Assembly (NCBI RefSeq): GCF_035984545.1
Contig: NZ_JAXCHP010000001.1
Span: forward strand, 3,844,001-3,908,000
Source: Cryobacterium sp. GrIS_2_6
GTDB lineage: Bacteria; Actinomycetota; Actinomycetes; Actinomycetales; Microbacteriaceae
DNA length: 64,000 bases
Reading direction: 5' to 3'
Under the pieces are notes generated by a model that saw nothing but the letters and a program-made list of their open reading frames with translations, did no database searches and was not told the DNA's origin. The translations under genes and the position numbers were made by a program. How positions within the stretch are numbered: the first letter of the stretch is position 1; each line of letters starts with the position of its first letter. This document shows, one piece after another, positions 1 to 8,555 of the stretch.

Positions 1-374
1 GCTGTGAACGACGCGACCGGCACGAGGCCGGTGCGCTGGGCGTATTCGGGGGCGCCGAACTCGTCGATCAGCTCTGCGGCTGCGGGGGCGCTGCGGGTGT
101 CGTTCCAGAGCAGGGCCGGGCGGATGACGCGGCCGTCACTGGAGAGGACGACCATGCCGTGCTGCTGGGCCGCGATCGAGATCGCGGCGACATCGCCGAG
201 TCCGCCGGCGTCGGCGATGGCGGCCTGCAGGGCCTCCCACCACTTCTGCGGGTCGACCTCGGTTCCCTCCGGATGCACGGCGCGGCCGCTGCGAACGAGC
301 GCACCGGTTTCCGTGTCACGAACGACGACCTTGCAGCTTTGGGTCGAGGAATCGACTCCGGCAACCAGTGACAT
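1..374 (-). CDS. xylB: xylulokinase, N-terminal part (runs off the window)
   Basis: Phosphorylates D-xylulose to xylulose 5-phosphate in the cytoplasm. The reading frame opens at ATG 374 with a GGAG ribosome site about nine bases upstream, and stays open to the window edge (about 124 residues). The start reads [20 protein letters not shown], the FGGY-kinase phosphate-binding loop, followed by a WWEAL segment, an [10 protein letters not shown] segment and a WNDTRS segment typical of xylulokinases. It lies just downstream of xylA on the same strand, with a large hairpin between the two genes. The identification is firm from the family motifs and context. The C-terminal domain cannot be seen. 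Confidence 0.92.
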   Translation of the reverse strand, partial: MSLVAGVDSSTQSCKVVVRDTETGALVRSGRAVHPEGTEVDPQKWWEALQAAIADAGGLGDVAAISIAAQQHGMVVLSSDGRVIRPALLWNDTRSAPAAAELIDEFGAPEYAQRTGLVPVASFT

Positions 375-440
375 GACTACATTCTCCGCTTCGAGAGGGG
401 TGAGGTGTGGGTGAGGAAGTGCGGGCGCGGCGTGCGCGAA

Positions 441-499
441 CGCGCCCCGGCCGGTTTGTCGCGCCCCCCAGATGAGCGTGACACGCCGGCCGGGGCGCG
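441..499 (-). terminator. long hairpin between xylA and xylB
   Basis: The arms CGCGCCCCGGCCGG (441-454) and CCGGCCGGGGCGCG (486-499) form a perfect 14-bp stem with a 31-nt loop in the xylA-xylB gap. No U-tract follows on the minus strand. A partial attenuator, or an RNA-processing or stability element that lets xylA exceed xylB, is therefore more likely than a full terminator. Function is inferred from position only. Confidence 0.55.
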
Positions 500-513
500 C
501 AGGTGATGCGGTG

Positions 514-1707
514 TTAGTTGCGGGCGCCGAGCAGGTGCTCGAGGGCCAGCTGCTGCAGGCGAACGAAGCCGAAGCCCTTGCCGCCGAAGTACGCGTCGGT
601 GTCGAAGTCCTCGTAGGAGGCGCGGTCGGCGAGCAGGTCCTCGTACGTCTCGCCTTCGCCGAGGGTCGGCAGTGCGAGGTCGGGCACCTTGGCCGCGGCG
701 AGCATCTGCTGCACCTCGGGGTCGGCGCGGAAGGACGCGGCGCGTTCCTTGAGCAGCAGGTACGTCTGGATGTTGGCCTTGGCGGAGTCCCAGACGCCCG
801 TGATGTCCTCCGTACGGCTCGGCTTGTAGTCGAAGTGGCGCGGGCCCTCGTAGGCCTGGCCGCCGTTCGGGCCGCCGTTTTCGAGCAGGTCGACGAGCGC
901 GAAGGCGTTGTGCAGGTCGCCGTGGCCGAAGACGAGGTCCTGGTCGTACTTGATGCCGCGCTGGCCGTTGAGGTCGATGTGGAAGAGCTTGCCCTGGTAC
1001 AGGGCCTGGGCGATGCCGGCGGCGAAGTTGAGCCCGGCCATCTGCTCGTGGCCGACCTCGGGGTTCACGCCGACCAAGTCGGGGCGCTCGAGGGTCGTGA
1101 TGAACGCCATCGCGTGGCCGATCGTCGGCAGCAGGATGTCGCCGCGGGGTTCGTTCGGCTTGGGCTCGATCGCGAAGCGGATGTCGTAGCCCTTGTCGGT
1201 GACGTAATCGCCGAGCAGGTTGACGGCCTCGCGGTATCGGGAGAGGGCCGAGCGGATGTCCTTGGCCGAGTCGTACTCCGCGCCTTCGCGCCCGCCCCAC
1301 ATCACGAAGGTCTTCGCGCCGAGCTCGGCCGCGAGGTCGAGGTTGCGCAGCACCTTGCGGAGGGCGAAGCGGCGGACGCTGCGGTCGTTCGAGGTGAAGC
1401 CGCCGTCCTTGAAGACGGGCTCGCTGAACAGGTTCGTCGTGATCATCGGAATGATCAGGCCGGTGTCTGCACAGGCCTGCTTGACGCGGTCGATCTGCGA
1501 CTGGCGCTTCTCTTCCGTGCAGCCGAACGGGAACAGGTCGTTGTCGTGGAAGGTCAGGCCGTACGCCCCGATTTTCGCCAGGTTCTCCACGGCGTCGACG
1601 ACGTCGAGCGGCGGACGGGTCGGCCCACCGAACGGGTCAGCGCCGTTGTAGCCGATGGTCCAGAGGCCAAAGGAGAATTTGTCTGCGGGGGTGGGCGTGA
1701 TGGCCAT
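514..1707 (-). CDS. xylA: xylose isomerase
   Basis: Interconverts D-xylose and D-xylulose, the first step of the isomerase route. At 397 residues it has the length of the actinobacterial class I enzymes. The catalytic pair lies in TFHDND (His54, Asp57), and the metal-binding segment [12 protein letters not shown] near residue 180 carries the Glu and Lys that hold the substrate and metals. The ATG at 1707 has AAGGAA upstream. A ROK-type operator sits 32 bases upstream of the start codon, and a 127-bp gap separates xylA from the GH3 gene, so it probably has its own promoter despite being co-directional with the transporter genes. Confidence 0.97.
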   Translation of the reverse strand: MAITPTPADKFSFGLWTIGYNGADPFGGPTRPPLDVVDAVENLAKIGAYGLTFHDNDLFPFGCTEEKRQSQIDRVKQACADTGLIIPMITTNLFSEPVFKDGGFTSNDRSVRRFALRKVLRNLDLAAELGAKTFVMWGGREGAEYDSAKDIRSALSRYREAVNLLGDYVTDKGYDIRFAIEPKPNEPRGDILLPTIGHAMAFITTLERPDLVGVNPEVGHEQMAGLNFAAGIAQALYQGKLFHIDLNGQRGIKYDQDLVFGHGDLHNAFALVDLLENGGPNGGQAYEGPRHFDYKPSRTEDITGVWDSAKANIQTYLLLKERAASFRADPEVQQMLAAAKVPDLALPTLGEGETYEDLLADRASYEDFDTDAYFGGKGFGFVRLQQLALEHLLGARN

Positions 1708-1738
1708 GAGGTTCCTTGTCTGTCAGCGACGTTGATGA

Positions 1739-1759
1739 TTTGTTGTACCTATAAACATA
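1739..1759. promoter_or_regulatory. ROK-type operator in the xylA promoter
   Basis: TTTGTTG-N7-AAACATA, an inverted repeat with a 7-nt spacer. It matches the sites at 12809 and 20389 in arm sequence and in spacing. It overlaps a TAATAT box (1762-1757, minus strand) that would serve as the xylA -10 element, which fits repression. The proposed ligand is the ROK protein encoded at 24527. Confidence 0.65.
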
Positions 1760-1834
1760 TTAGGGGAAAAGCGGATGCCGCGCTACCGCCACCCGGCAAT
1801 CGGTGCGACCGGAACGGGCCGGTCGGGCCGGGCT

Positions 1835-4243
1835 TCAGCGCGGGGTGATTGTCGCTGCGGCCACGAGGGCGCGGGTGTGGTCGACGGTGCGCACGGGCCC
1901 GGTGAGCCGCAGGTCGAGGGTTGCGGCGAAGAGCGCGCTCGAGTGCCCGAGCCGCAGCTCGAGAGCACCGGGTTCGACGATGCGGTCGCCGTCCCTGCCG
2001 GTGAACGCGGACAGGTCGGCGGGCACCGCGAACTCGACGCGTGCGCTCGCACCCGCCCCGAGCTCGACCCGCGCGTAGCCGATCAGCCGGTTCACCGGGC
2101 GCACGACCGAGGCGACCGGGTCGTGCAGGTAGAGCTGCACCACGTCGGCCCCGGGGAGGGCGCCCGCGTTCGTGACCGTGAGCGCGACCGTCGTTGCGGC
2201 ATCCGTGGTTATCGAGGCCGCACCGATCGCGGCGTCGGTCCACTCGAAGCCGCTGTAGCCGAGACCGTGGCCGAAGGGGAAGCGTGCGGTCGGGTCGAGG
2301 TTGGAGACCTCATTCCGGCTTCCGAGCGGCGCTGCGAGGTACCCGCCGGGCTGGCCGCCCGCGTGGTTCGGCACGCTCACGGGCAGCCGGCCGGACGGGT
2401 TGACCCGGCCGCTGATCACGCCGGCGAGTGCACCAGCGCCCTCCTCGCCGGGGAAGAACGACTGCAGCATGGCCGCGGCCCGGTCGGGCGCATCGTGCAG
2501 GAAGTACGGGCGTCCGGTGACGAGCACGGTCACGACGGGGGTGCCGCTCGCGAGGACCGCGTCGAGCAGCGGCCACTGCCGGCCGGGCAGTTCGAGCGAC
2601 TCGGCGTCGCAGCCCTCCCCGCTGGTCCCGCGACCGAACAGGCCGGGCCGGTCGCCGAGCACGATGATCACGAGGTCGGCGTCGGCGGCGGCACGTGCCG
2701 CTGGCGCGATGCCGGTCTCATCGGTCCCGTCGACGGTCACTCCGGGCGTGTATGTCACGGTCGCCGTGGGGTACTCGCTGCGGACGGCTTCGAGCACCGT
2801 GCGGATCTCGATGCCGATCGGCACCTCGGGGTGCAGGGTGCCGACGTGGCCGGGGAACGAATAGCAGCCGAGCAGGTTGAGCGCGTCGTCGGCGTTGGGG
2901 CCGACGACCGCGATCCGCAGCGGTGAGCCAGCGGATGTCGGCGCGAGCGGCAGCAGGCCGGCGTTCGTGAGCAGCACGACCGACTGTTCGGCGATCCGGC
3001 GCGCGACGCTCCGGCTGGCGGCGGGATCAAGATCGACCCGCCCGCGCACGGCCTCGACGTCGGCGAGGTCGGTCTCGGTCCAGCCGGCCGGGAGCGGCGA
3101 CCAGTCGGCGTCGAGCAGGCCGAGGTCGAGCTTCTGCAGCAGCACGCGCCGGGCGGCACGGTCGATGTAGTCGCTCGAAAGCCGGCCGGCGTCGATCTCG
3201 GCGAGGAGCGGTTCCGCGAAGGTCTTGACCGTCGGCAGCTCCACGTCGACGCCGGCGCGGAGGGCCTGCACCGCGGCATCCCCCCAGGTCGCGGCGATCG
3301 CGTGCAGGGTCTTCAGGAAGGCGATGCCGAAATAGTCGGCGACGACCGTTCCGGTGAAGCCCCAGGTGTCGCGGAGGAGCCCGGTGAGCAGGGTCGGGTC
3401 TGCGGCGGTCGGCACGCCGTCGATGTCGGTGTACGCGTGCATCACGGAGCGGACCCCGCTCTCGCGCACCGCCATTTCGAACGGCGGGACGAGCACGTCG
3501 TTGAATTCGCGGCGGCCGATCGAGACGGGGGCGAGGTTGCGGCCGGCCTTCGATGCGGAATAACCGATGAAGTGCTTGAGGGTCGCGACGATGCCTGCGG
3601 ATTCGAGACCGCGCACATAGGCGGTCGCGATGGTGCCGACGAGGATCGGGTCCTCTCCGATGGTCTCTTCGACGCGGCCCCAACGGGCGTCGCGTACGAC
3701 GTCGAGAACGGGGGCGAGGCCCTGGTGCACTCCGACGGAGCGCATGCTCGCGCCGATCCGGCTCGACATCTCCTGCACGAGGCCGGGGTTGAAGGTCGCG
3801 CCCCAGGCCAGCGGAACCGGGTATGCGGTCGCGCCCCACGCGGTGAAGCCGGCGAGGCACTCCTCGTGAGCGAGGGCGGGGATGCCGAAGCGGCCGGCCG
3901 CGACGATGCGACGTTGGCTGCACGCGAGGGAGACGACGCCGACGGCGGCGTCGACGGGCCCGGAGCCGAACGGCCGGGTCAGCTGGCCGAGGCCGTGCGG
4001 CAGGAGGGCGTCGAGGTCGAGGACGTCCTCCATGTCGTGCTGGTACGGGGCGACGCCCCCGCCGTCGTTGGAGGCGCCGACCCAGACTCCGTAGAGCTGG
4101 GCGACTTTCTCGCGCAGGGTCATCGCGGAGAGCAGAGTGTCGACGCGCTCGGCGGGGGAGCGTGCGGTGTCCTGCCAGGCGTGCGGCGCGGCATCTGCCC
4201 GGGCAGGGGCCTCGGACGGAACGGGGGAGAGTGTGTCGGTCAT
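1835..4243 (-). CDS. GH3 beta-glycosidase (beta-glucosidase/beta-xylosidase)
   Basis: Hydrolyses terminal beta-linked sugars from oligosaccharides, probably in the cytoplasm, because no signal peptide is visible. It has 802 residues from ATG 4243, just two bases after the upstream permease stop and with GGAGG ahead. Domain order is GH3 N-domain with GEDPILVG and KHFIGYSASKAGRN, the nucleophile in VADYFG (Asp303), then the GH3 C-domain, then a fibronectin-III-like C-terminal domain (VTNAGALPGADVVQLYLHD). The open frame continues upstream into the permease gene, but only this start fits the ribosome site. Exact specificity is unproven. Position between a sugar importer and xylA favours xylo-oligosaccharides. 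Confidence 0.88.
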   Translation of the reverse strand: MTDTLSPVPSEAPARADAAPHAWQDTARSPAERVDTLLSAMTLREKVAQLYGVWVGASNDGGGVAPYQHDMEDVLDLDALLPHGLGQLTRPFGSGPVDAAVGVVSLACSQRRIVAAGRFGIPALAHEECLAGFTAWGATAYPVPLAWGATFNPGLVQEMSSRIGASMRSVGVHQGLAPVLDVVRDARWGRVEETIGEDPILVGTIATAYVRGLESAGIVATLKHFIGYSASKAGRNLAPVSIGRREFNDVLVPPFEMAVRESGVRSVMHAYTDIDGVPTAADPTLLTGLLRDTWGFTGTVVADYFGIAFLKTLHAIAATWGDAAVQALRAGVDVELPTVKTFAEPLLAEIDAGRLSSDYIDRAARRVLLQKLDLGLLDADWSPLPAGWTETDLADVEAVRGRVDLDPAASRSVARRIAEQSVVLLTNAGLLPLAPTSAGSPLRIAVVGPNADDALNLLGCYSFPGHVGTLHPEVPIGIEIRTVLEAVRSEYPTATVTYTPGVTVDGTDETGIAPAARAAADADLVIIVLGDRPGLFGRGTSGEGCDAESLELPGRQWPLLDAVLASGTPVVTVLVTGRPYFLHDAPDRAAAMLQSFFPGEEGAGALAGVISGRVNPSGRLPVSVPNHAGGQPGGYLAAPLGSRNEVSNLDPTARFPFGHGLGYSGFEWTDAAIGAASITTDAATTVALTVTNAGALPGADVVQLYLHDPVASVVRPVNRLIGYARVELGAGASARVEFAVPADLSAFTGRDGDRIVEPGALELRLGHSSALFAATLDLRLTGPVRTVDHTRALVAAATITPR

Positions 4244-4245
4244 GG

Positions 4246-5064
4246 TTACTTGCCTCCGACGCCCATGAGGCCCTGAACGAGAGCGCGCCGGGCGAATAGG
4301 TACACGAAGAGAACCGGGAGCATCGAGAGCAGCACGGCCGCCATCAGCCCCGGGATGTTGACGCCGTACTGCGACTGGAAGTCGAACAGTCCGAGGGTGA
4401 TCACCTTGGTCGAGGCCGACTGGGTCAGGATCAGGGGGAACAGGAACCCGTTCCACGCCTGGAGCGCGGAGAAGACGATGATCGTCGAGATGCCGCTCTT
4501 GGAGAGGGGAAGCACGAGCTGGAAGAAGCTGCGCATCGGCGTCGCACCGTCCATGGCCATGGTCTCGTAGAGCTCCGGGGTGATGTCGCGCATACTGCCG
4601 GTCAGGATCAGGGTGCAGATCGGCAGGCAGAATGCCGCCGTCGGCAGGATGATGCCGATCAGGCTGTCGTAGAGCCCGGCGACCGAGATCAGGTAGAAGA
4701 TCGGCACGATGACGGCCTGGGCCGGGATCGCGAGGCCGAGCAGGAAGGTGCGGAAGATCAGCGAGATGCCCCGGCTCCGGCTGCGGACGACCGCGTAGGA
4801 GAGCGGCGGGACGACGAGCACGACGATCGCGACGACGCTCACCGTGACGATGACGGTGTTCCACACGTAGGTGAGGAACCCGCCCGTGACGAGGGCGCCG
4901 AAGTTGTCGAGGGTGAACGAGCTCGGCAATGACAGCGGGCCGGCGGATGCGTAGCCCTGCTGGGTCTGGATCGTCGCCGTGACCATGACGTAGATCGGGA
5001 CGAGGACGATCAGGAGCCAGATGATGCTGCCGGCCCCTGCGAAGTAATTCGGTCGGGGCTTCAT
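4246..5064 (-). CDS. sugar ABC transporter permease, MalG/CUT1 family
   Basis: Second membrane subunit of a carbohydrate importer (272 residues, about six membrane segments). The start ATG 5064 shares one base with the TGA of the preceding permease (TGATG), indicating translational coupling. The EAA loop that contacts the ATPase is visible as ELYETMAMDGATPMRSFFQLVLPLS. The sequence ends LMGVGGK just before the GH3 gene. No ATPase gene occurs in this cluster, so like most actinobacterial CUT1 systems it probably uses a shared MsiK-type ATPase encoded elsewhere. Confidence 0.93.
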   Translation of the reverse strand: MKPRPNYFAGAGSIIWLLIVLVPIYVMVTATIQTQQGYASAGPLSLPSSFTLDNFGALVTGGFLTYVWNTVIVTVSVVAIVVLVVPPLSYAVVRSRSRGISLIFRTFLLGLAIPAQAVIVPIFYLISVAGLYDSLIGIILPTAAFCLPICTLILTGSMRDITPELYETMAMDGATPMRSFFQLVLPLSKSGISTIIVFSALQAWNGFLFPLILTQSASTKVITLGLFDFQSQYGVNIPGLMAAVLLSMLPVLFVYLFARRALVQGLMGVGGK

Positions 5065-5981
5065 CAGATGCCTTCCTGGGCGCTGTTCATCTTGTCGTAG
5101 CCGGTCGCCCTGACCATGATGAGCGAGATGGCCGTCGCGATGACCACGAGGACGAGCGCGATCGCGCTGCCGACGCCGAAGTCGAAGGACTGGAACGCCT
5201 TCCGGTACATGTAGTACGGCGTGATGGTGGTGTCGGTGCCCGGCCCACCCTTGGTCAGGATGAGCACGGTGTCGAACGTGGTGAGGCCGCCGACGACCAT
5301 CAGGATGCCGGAGGTCACGATGGTGTTGCGCAGCTGCGGCAGGGTGATGCTGAAGAACGTGCGCATCGTGCCGGCGCCGTCGATCTCGGCTGCCTGGTAG
5401 AGCACGGGCGGGACCGACCGGGCAGCGCCCTGGTAGAGCAGGGTGTGCAGCGGAGTGAACTGCCACGCGCCGACGAAGGTCAGCACGGCGATCGCGCCGG
5501 CCTGGCTGCCGAGCAGGTTGCCGTCGCCGCCGAAGATCCCGGCCAGCTGGCCGGGGATGCCGAAGTTCGGGTCGAGCAGGGCCCGCCAGAGCACCGACAC
5601 GGCCGCGGAGGAGAGCAGCAGCGGGATGAAGTAGATCGCGGAGAGGACGGCGCGGTTCTTCTGTTGTCCCGCGGCCCAGACGCCGAGCAGGATGCTGAGC
5701 GGGGTCTGGATGACGACGCCGAGCAGGGTGAGCAGGGCGCTCAACCAGAGGCTCTGCATCATCACCTTGTCGCTGAGGAGCTTGTTCCAGTTGTCGAGCC
5801 CGTTGAACTCCGGAGAGCCCAGGCCGCTCCAGCTCGTGAAGGACATCACCGCTACGCCGATGAGGGGGACGATCGCGAAGAGGGCGAAGAAGACTGTGGC
5901 GGGGAGGGCCCAGGCGAAGCCCGGGCGGCCCACGTTGGGGCCGCCCGAGTGCCGTGAGCGCCCGGTGGTTGGACGCTTCAT
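5064..5981 (-). CDS. sugar ABC transporter permease, MalF/CUT1 family
   Basis: First membrane subunit of the same importer, with 305 residues. A basic N-terminus of about 20 residues is followed by WALPATVFFALFAIVPLIGV, the first membrane segment. The EAA loop reads LYQAAEIDGAGTMRTFFSI, followed by TLPQLRNTI. It lies 10 bases after the binding-protein gene and overlaps the next permease by one base. Substrate is inferred from the neighbouring GH3, xylA and xylB genes: probably beta-xylosides or xylobiose. Confidence 0.93.
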   Translation of the reverse strand: MKRPTTGRSRHSGGPNVGRPGFAWALPATVFFALFAIVPLIGVAVMSFTSWSGLGSPEFNGLDNWNKLLSDKVMMQSLWLSALLTLLGVVIQTPLSILLGVWAAGQQKNRAVLSAIYFIPLLLSSAAVSVLWRALLDPNFGIPGQLAGIFGGDGNLLGSQAGAIAVLTFVGAWQFTPLHTLLYQGAARSVPPVLYQAAEIDGAGTMRTFFSITLPQLRNTIVTSGILMVVGGLTTFDTVLILTKGGPGTDTTITPYYMYRKAFQSFDFGVGSAIALVLVVIATAISLIMVRATGYDKMNSAQEGI

Positions 5982-5991
5982 GGTCAGTTAC

Positions 5992-7299
5992 CTAGAGTGC
6001 CTGCATCGCGGAGATGAAGCCGGCGACGTCGAGCTTGCCGGTGAAGAACTGCGAAACCGCGGTCTTCATGTCGGCGGATGCCGACTGGGGGTATGCCTGG
6101 TCCCAGGAGAGCTGGAACGCGGGTGCATCCTTGACCAGGTTGAACTGGAAGGTCGCGTATGCCGGGTCGGCGGCCTGGTCGAGGAACTTCTCGGTCGTGG
6201 TCGTCGTGGGGAGGTTGCCGATACCGAGCTGGGCCTGGACGAATTCGTCGGAGTACATCAGTTTCAGGAAGTCACGGGCGGTGTCCGGATAGCGGGTGGC
6301 CTTGATGACAGAGTAGTAGTTGTTCGTGTTGCCGACGAGGTCGGCGCCGTCACCCTTGCCATCGGCGATCGACGGGAAGCCGGTGTAGCCGAGGTTGGCT
6401 TCGGTCCACGCCTTGTCGGCGGTCTGCTGGGTGGAGTACTCCCATGAGCCCATGAGCTCGAAGGCAGCCTTGCCGGTGCGGAGCAGCGCGGGCGAGCCGC
6501 CGTCGACGAAGCTCACGGAGTCGAAGTTGGTGCCGAAGGCGCCCGCATCGATGAGGGCCTTGAGCTTGGTGAGTGCTGCCTTGCCGTCAGCGGAGTCCCA
6601 GACGGTCGTGTCGCCGCCGATGGCCTTCGTGAGGAGGTCGGGGCCGGCCACGCGGTCGAAGAGGTACTCGAACCACATCAAGGTCGGCCACTGGTCGGCG
6701 CCGCCGAGGGCGATCGGGGTGATTCCCTTCGCAGAAAGGACCTTGACGTCGGCGAGCAGGTCGTCCCAGGTCTTCGGGGCTTCGATTCCCGCATCCGTCA
6801 GGACCTGCTTGTTGTTGAACAGGATGACCGGCTGGGTGCCGCGCATCGGGATGCCGTATGGCACGCCGTCGATCGCGGCGGCGTTGAAGACCGAGGGCAG
6901 GAAGCTCGACTCGAGGGCCGGGTCTGACTTGATCATGTCGGTGAGGGGGAGGAGGAGGTCGGCTTTCACGAACGGCTGGATGCTGCCGCCGCCCCAGTTG
7001 AAGAAGACGTCGGGCGCCGCGTCGGTGCTGATGATCGTCTGGAGCTTCTGCTGGTAGTTGGCGCCGGGGATCCGGTCGAGGATGACCTGGACCTTGGAGG
7101 TGGCGTTGAATTTGTCGACCATGGCCTGCTCGACGGTGTTGCCTGCGTCTCCGTAGACGGCGACGTGGATGACATTTTCCGGACGGTTGCTGTTGGCGGT
7201 GCTGCCTGATGTGCCGGAGCACGCGGAGAGCGTGACTCCCAACGCGATTACTGCGGATGCGGCGACGGCTCGTTTGAGCCACCTGCTCGTGTTCGACAT
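5992..7299 (-). CDS. sugar-binding lipoprotein of CUT1 ABC importer
   Basis: Extracellular receptor of the importer, 435 residues. The N-terminus has a basic start, a hydrophobic stretch and the lipobox LSAC (Cys27), so it should be lipidated and held on the outer face of the membrane. The body is a family-1 solute-binding fold, with FNATSKVQVILDRIPGANYQ in the first lobe and a TWDDLL segment. It is the first gene of the minus-strand operon, directly behind a palindromic LacI-type operator, so it is probably induced by the imported sugar. Unlike the other two binding-protein genes here, no large hairpin follows it. Confidence 0.93.
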   Translation of the reverse strand: MSNTSRWLKRAVAASAVIALGVTLSACSGTSGSTANSNRPENVIHVAVYGDAGNTVEQAMVDKFNATSKVQVILDRIPGANYQQKLQTIISTDAAPDVFFNWGGGSIQPFVKADLLLPLTDMIKSDPALESSFLPSVFNAAAIDGVPYGIPMRGTQPVILFNNKQVLTDAGIEAPKTWDDLLADVKVLSAKGITPIALGGADQWPTLMWFEYLFDRVAGPDLLTKAIGGDTTVWDSADGKAALTKLKALIDAGAFGTNFDSVSFVDGGSPALLRTGKAAFELMGSWEYSTQQTADKAWTEANLGYTGFPSIADGKGDGADLVGNTNNYYSVIKATRYPDTARDFLKLMYSDEFVQAQLGIGNLPTTTTTEKFLDQAADPAYATFQFNLVKDAPAFQLSWDQAYPQSASADMKTAVSQFFTGKLDVAGFISAMQAL

Positions 7300-7316
7300 T
7301 GAACGCCTCTCAAAAG

Positions 7317-7336
7317 TTTCGGCAAAGTTGCCGAAA
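7317..7336. promoter_or_regulatory. LacI-family operator
   Basis: Perfect inverted repeat TTTCGGCAA-AG-TTGCCGAAA, 18 bases upstream of the binding-protein start and 97 bases upstream of the divergent LacI gene. Size and position match LacI/GalR operators, so the adjacent regulator very likely represses the sugar operon and possibly itself. Confidence 0.8.
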
Positions 7337-7433
7337 GTGATTAGGATGACTGGAGTCTATGGCGCAGGGTTTGTTGCGTCAAGCTACAAACCAAACGGAT
7401 GCACGGGGCTGAGGCTTCGGGAAGAATGAGGCC

Positions 7434-8462
7434 ATGTCGATCGTCGAAGAAGGCCGGGAGAGTCCGGACCGCGTGACCCTGTCGGTGATCGCCGCGCTCG
7501 CGGCCGTGTCGCTCTCCACCGCGTCCAAGGTGCTCAACGGGCGCGGCGACGTCGCCCCGGCGACGCGCACCCGGGTCGAAGAGCTGCTCTCCCGCAACGG
7601 GTACAGCCGGCGCGGCGACGCAGCGGCCTCCGCGCCGCTGCTCGAGCTCGTCTTCCACGAGCTCGAGAGCGTCTGGGCGATCGAGATCATCCGCGGGGTC
7701 GAGCGCGTCGCGCGGGCGAACGGGCTCAGCATCGTCCTCACCGAGAGCGGCGACAGGCACGCGCCGTCCGTGGAGTGGATCGACGGCGTGATCGCCCGCA
7801 ATCCGGTCGGGGTGATCCTGGTCTTCTCGGACCTCTCGGGGGAGCAGAAGCAGAAGCTCGCGACCCGCGGCATCCCCTTCGTCGTCGTTGACCCGGCGGG
7901 GGAGCCGACCCCGGACGTTCCCTCGATCGGCTCGGCGAACTGGTTTGGCGGCCTCGCGGCGACCCGGCACCTCATCGACCTCGGGCACACCCGGATCGGC
8001 ATGATCGGGGGCCCGGTCGACATGCTGTGTTCGATCGCGCGGATCGGCGGGTACCGTGCCGCGCTCGAAGCGGCCGGAATCGCCTACGACTCCTCCCTCG
8101 TGCTCGACGGTGACTTTCACCCGGAAGGGGCCCGGGTGCGCGCGGTCGAGCTGCTCGACCGGCCGGACCGGCCGACCGCCATTTTCGCGGGGAGCGACCT
8201 CCAGGCGATGGGCGTGTACGAGGCGGCCAGGGCGCTGGGGCTGCGCATCCCCGCCGACCTCTCGGTCGTCGGCTACGACGACCTCCCCCTCGCCCGGTGG
8301 GTCGGGCCGCCGCTCACGACGATCCGGCAGCCGCTCACCGAGATGGCGGAGGCCGCGGCGAATCTCGCGGTCAGCATGCGGCATTCCCCTGGCGGAACCG
8401 TGCAGCGGATGGATCTTGCGACGAGCCTCGTCACGCGGCAGAGTACGGCCCCTCTCGCCTGA
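7434..8462 (+). CDS. LacI-family transcriptional regulator
   Basis: Sugar-responsive repressor, 342 residues. The helix-turn-helix is near residues 14-35 (VTLSVIAALAAVSLSTASKV), with the hinge helix VLNGRGDVAPATRTRVEELL. The periplasmic-binding-like effector domain starts near residue 65 and keeps the usual ending of a sugar-binding core (VVGYDDLPLARWVGPPLTTI). It is transcribed divergently from the GH3/transporter operon and shares a 134-bp control region that holds the palindrome at 7317. The hexamer AAGAAT, six bases ahead of the ATG, may be a weak leaderless -10 box. Its stop codon is followed within three bases by a dispersed repeat element. Confidence 0.92.
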   Translation: MSIVEEGRESPDRVTLSVIAALAAVSLSTASKVLNGRGDVAPATRTRVEELLSRNGYSRRGDAAASAPLLELVFHELESVWAIEIIRGVERVARANGLSIVLTESGDRHAPSVEWIDGVIARNPVGVILVFSDLSGEQKQKLATRGIPFVVVDPAGEPTPDVPSIGSANWFGGLAATRHLIDLGHTRIGMIGGPVDMLCSIARIGGYRAALEAAGIAYDSSLVLDGDFHPEGARVRAVELLDRPDRPTAIFAGSDLQAMGVYEAARALGLRIPADLSVVGYDDLPLARWVGPPLTTIRQPLTEMAEAAANLAVSMRHSPGGTVQRMDLATSLVTRQSTAPLA

Positions 8463-8464
8463 CT

Positions 8465-8555
8465 CCGAACCGATTCGACGGACTTTTTGGGTTTTTTGCG
8501 CGTGGGAGCGCGTTTGAAGCGCTTTCCGGGCAAAAACTCCGTCGAATCGGTTCGG
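8465..8555. repeat. dispersed inverted-repeat element, copy 1 of 3
   Basis: Arms CCGAACCGATTCGACGGA (8465-8482) and TCCGTCGAATCGGTTCGG (8538-8555) are perfect 18-bp complements, extended inward by a T-run and A-run. The core contains CGTGGGAGCGCG. It fills exactly the gap between two convergent genes, starting three bases after the LacI stop and ending one base before the GH43 stop, so it could act as a bidirectional terminator. Related copies are at 31130 and 33971. Confidence 0.8.

Noticed and set aside
8508..8526. GAAGCGCTTTC as a LacI operator
   Set aside because: It lies inside the inverted-repeat element between two gene ends, far from any promoter.
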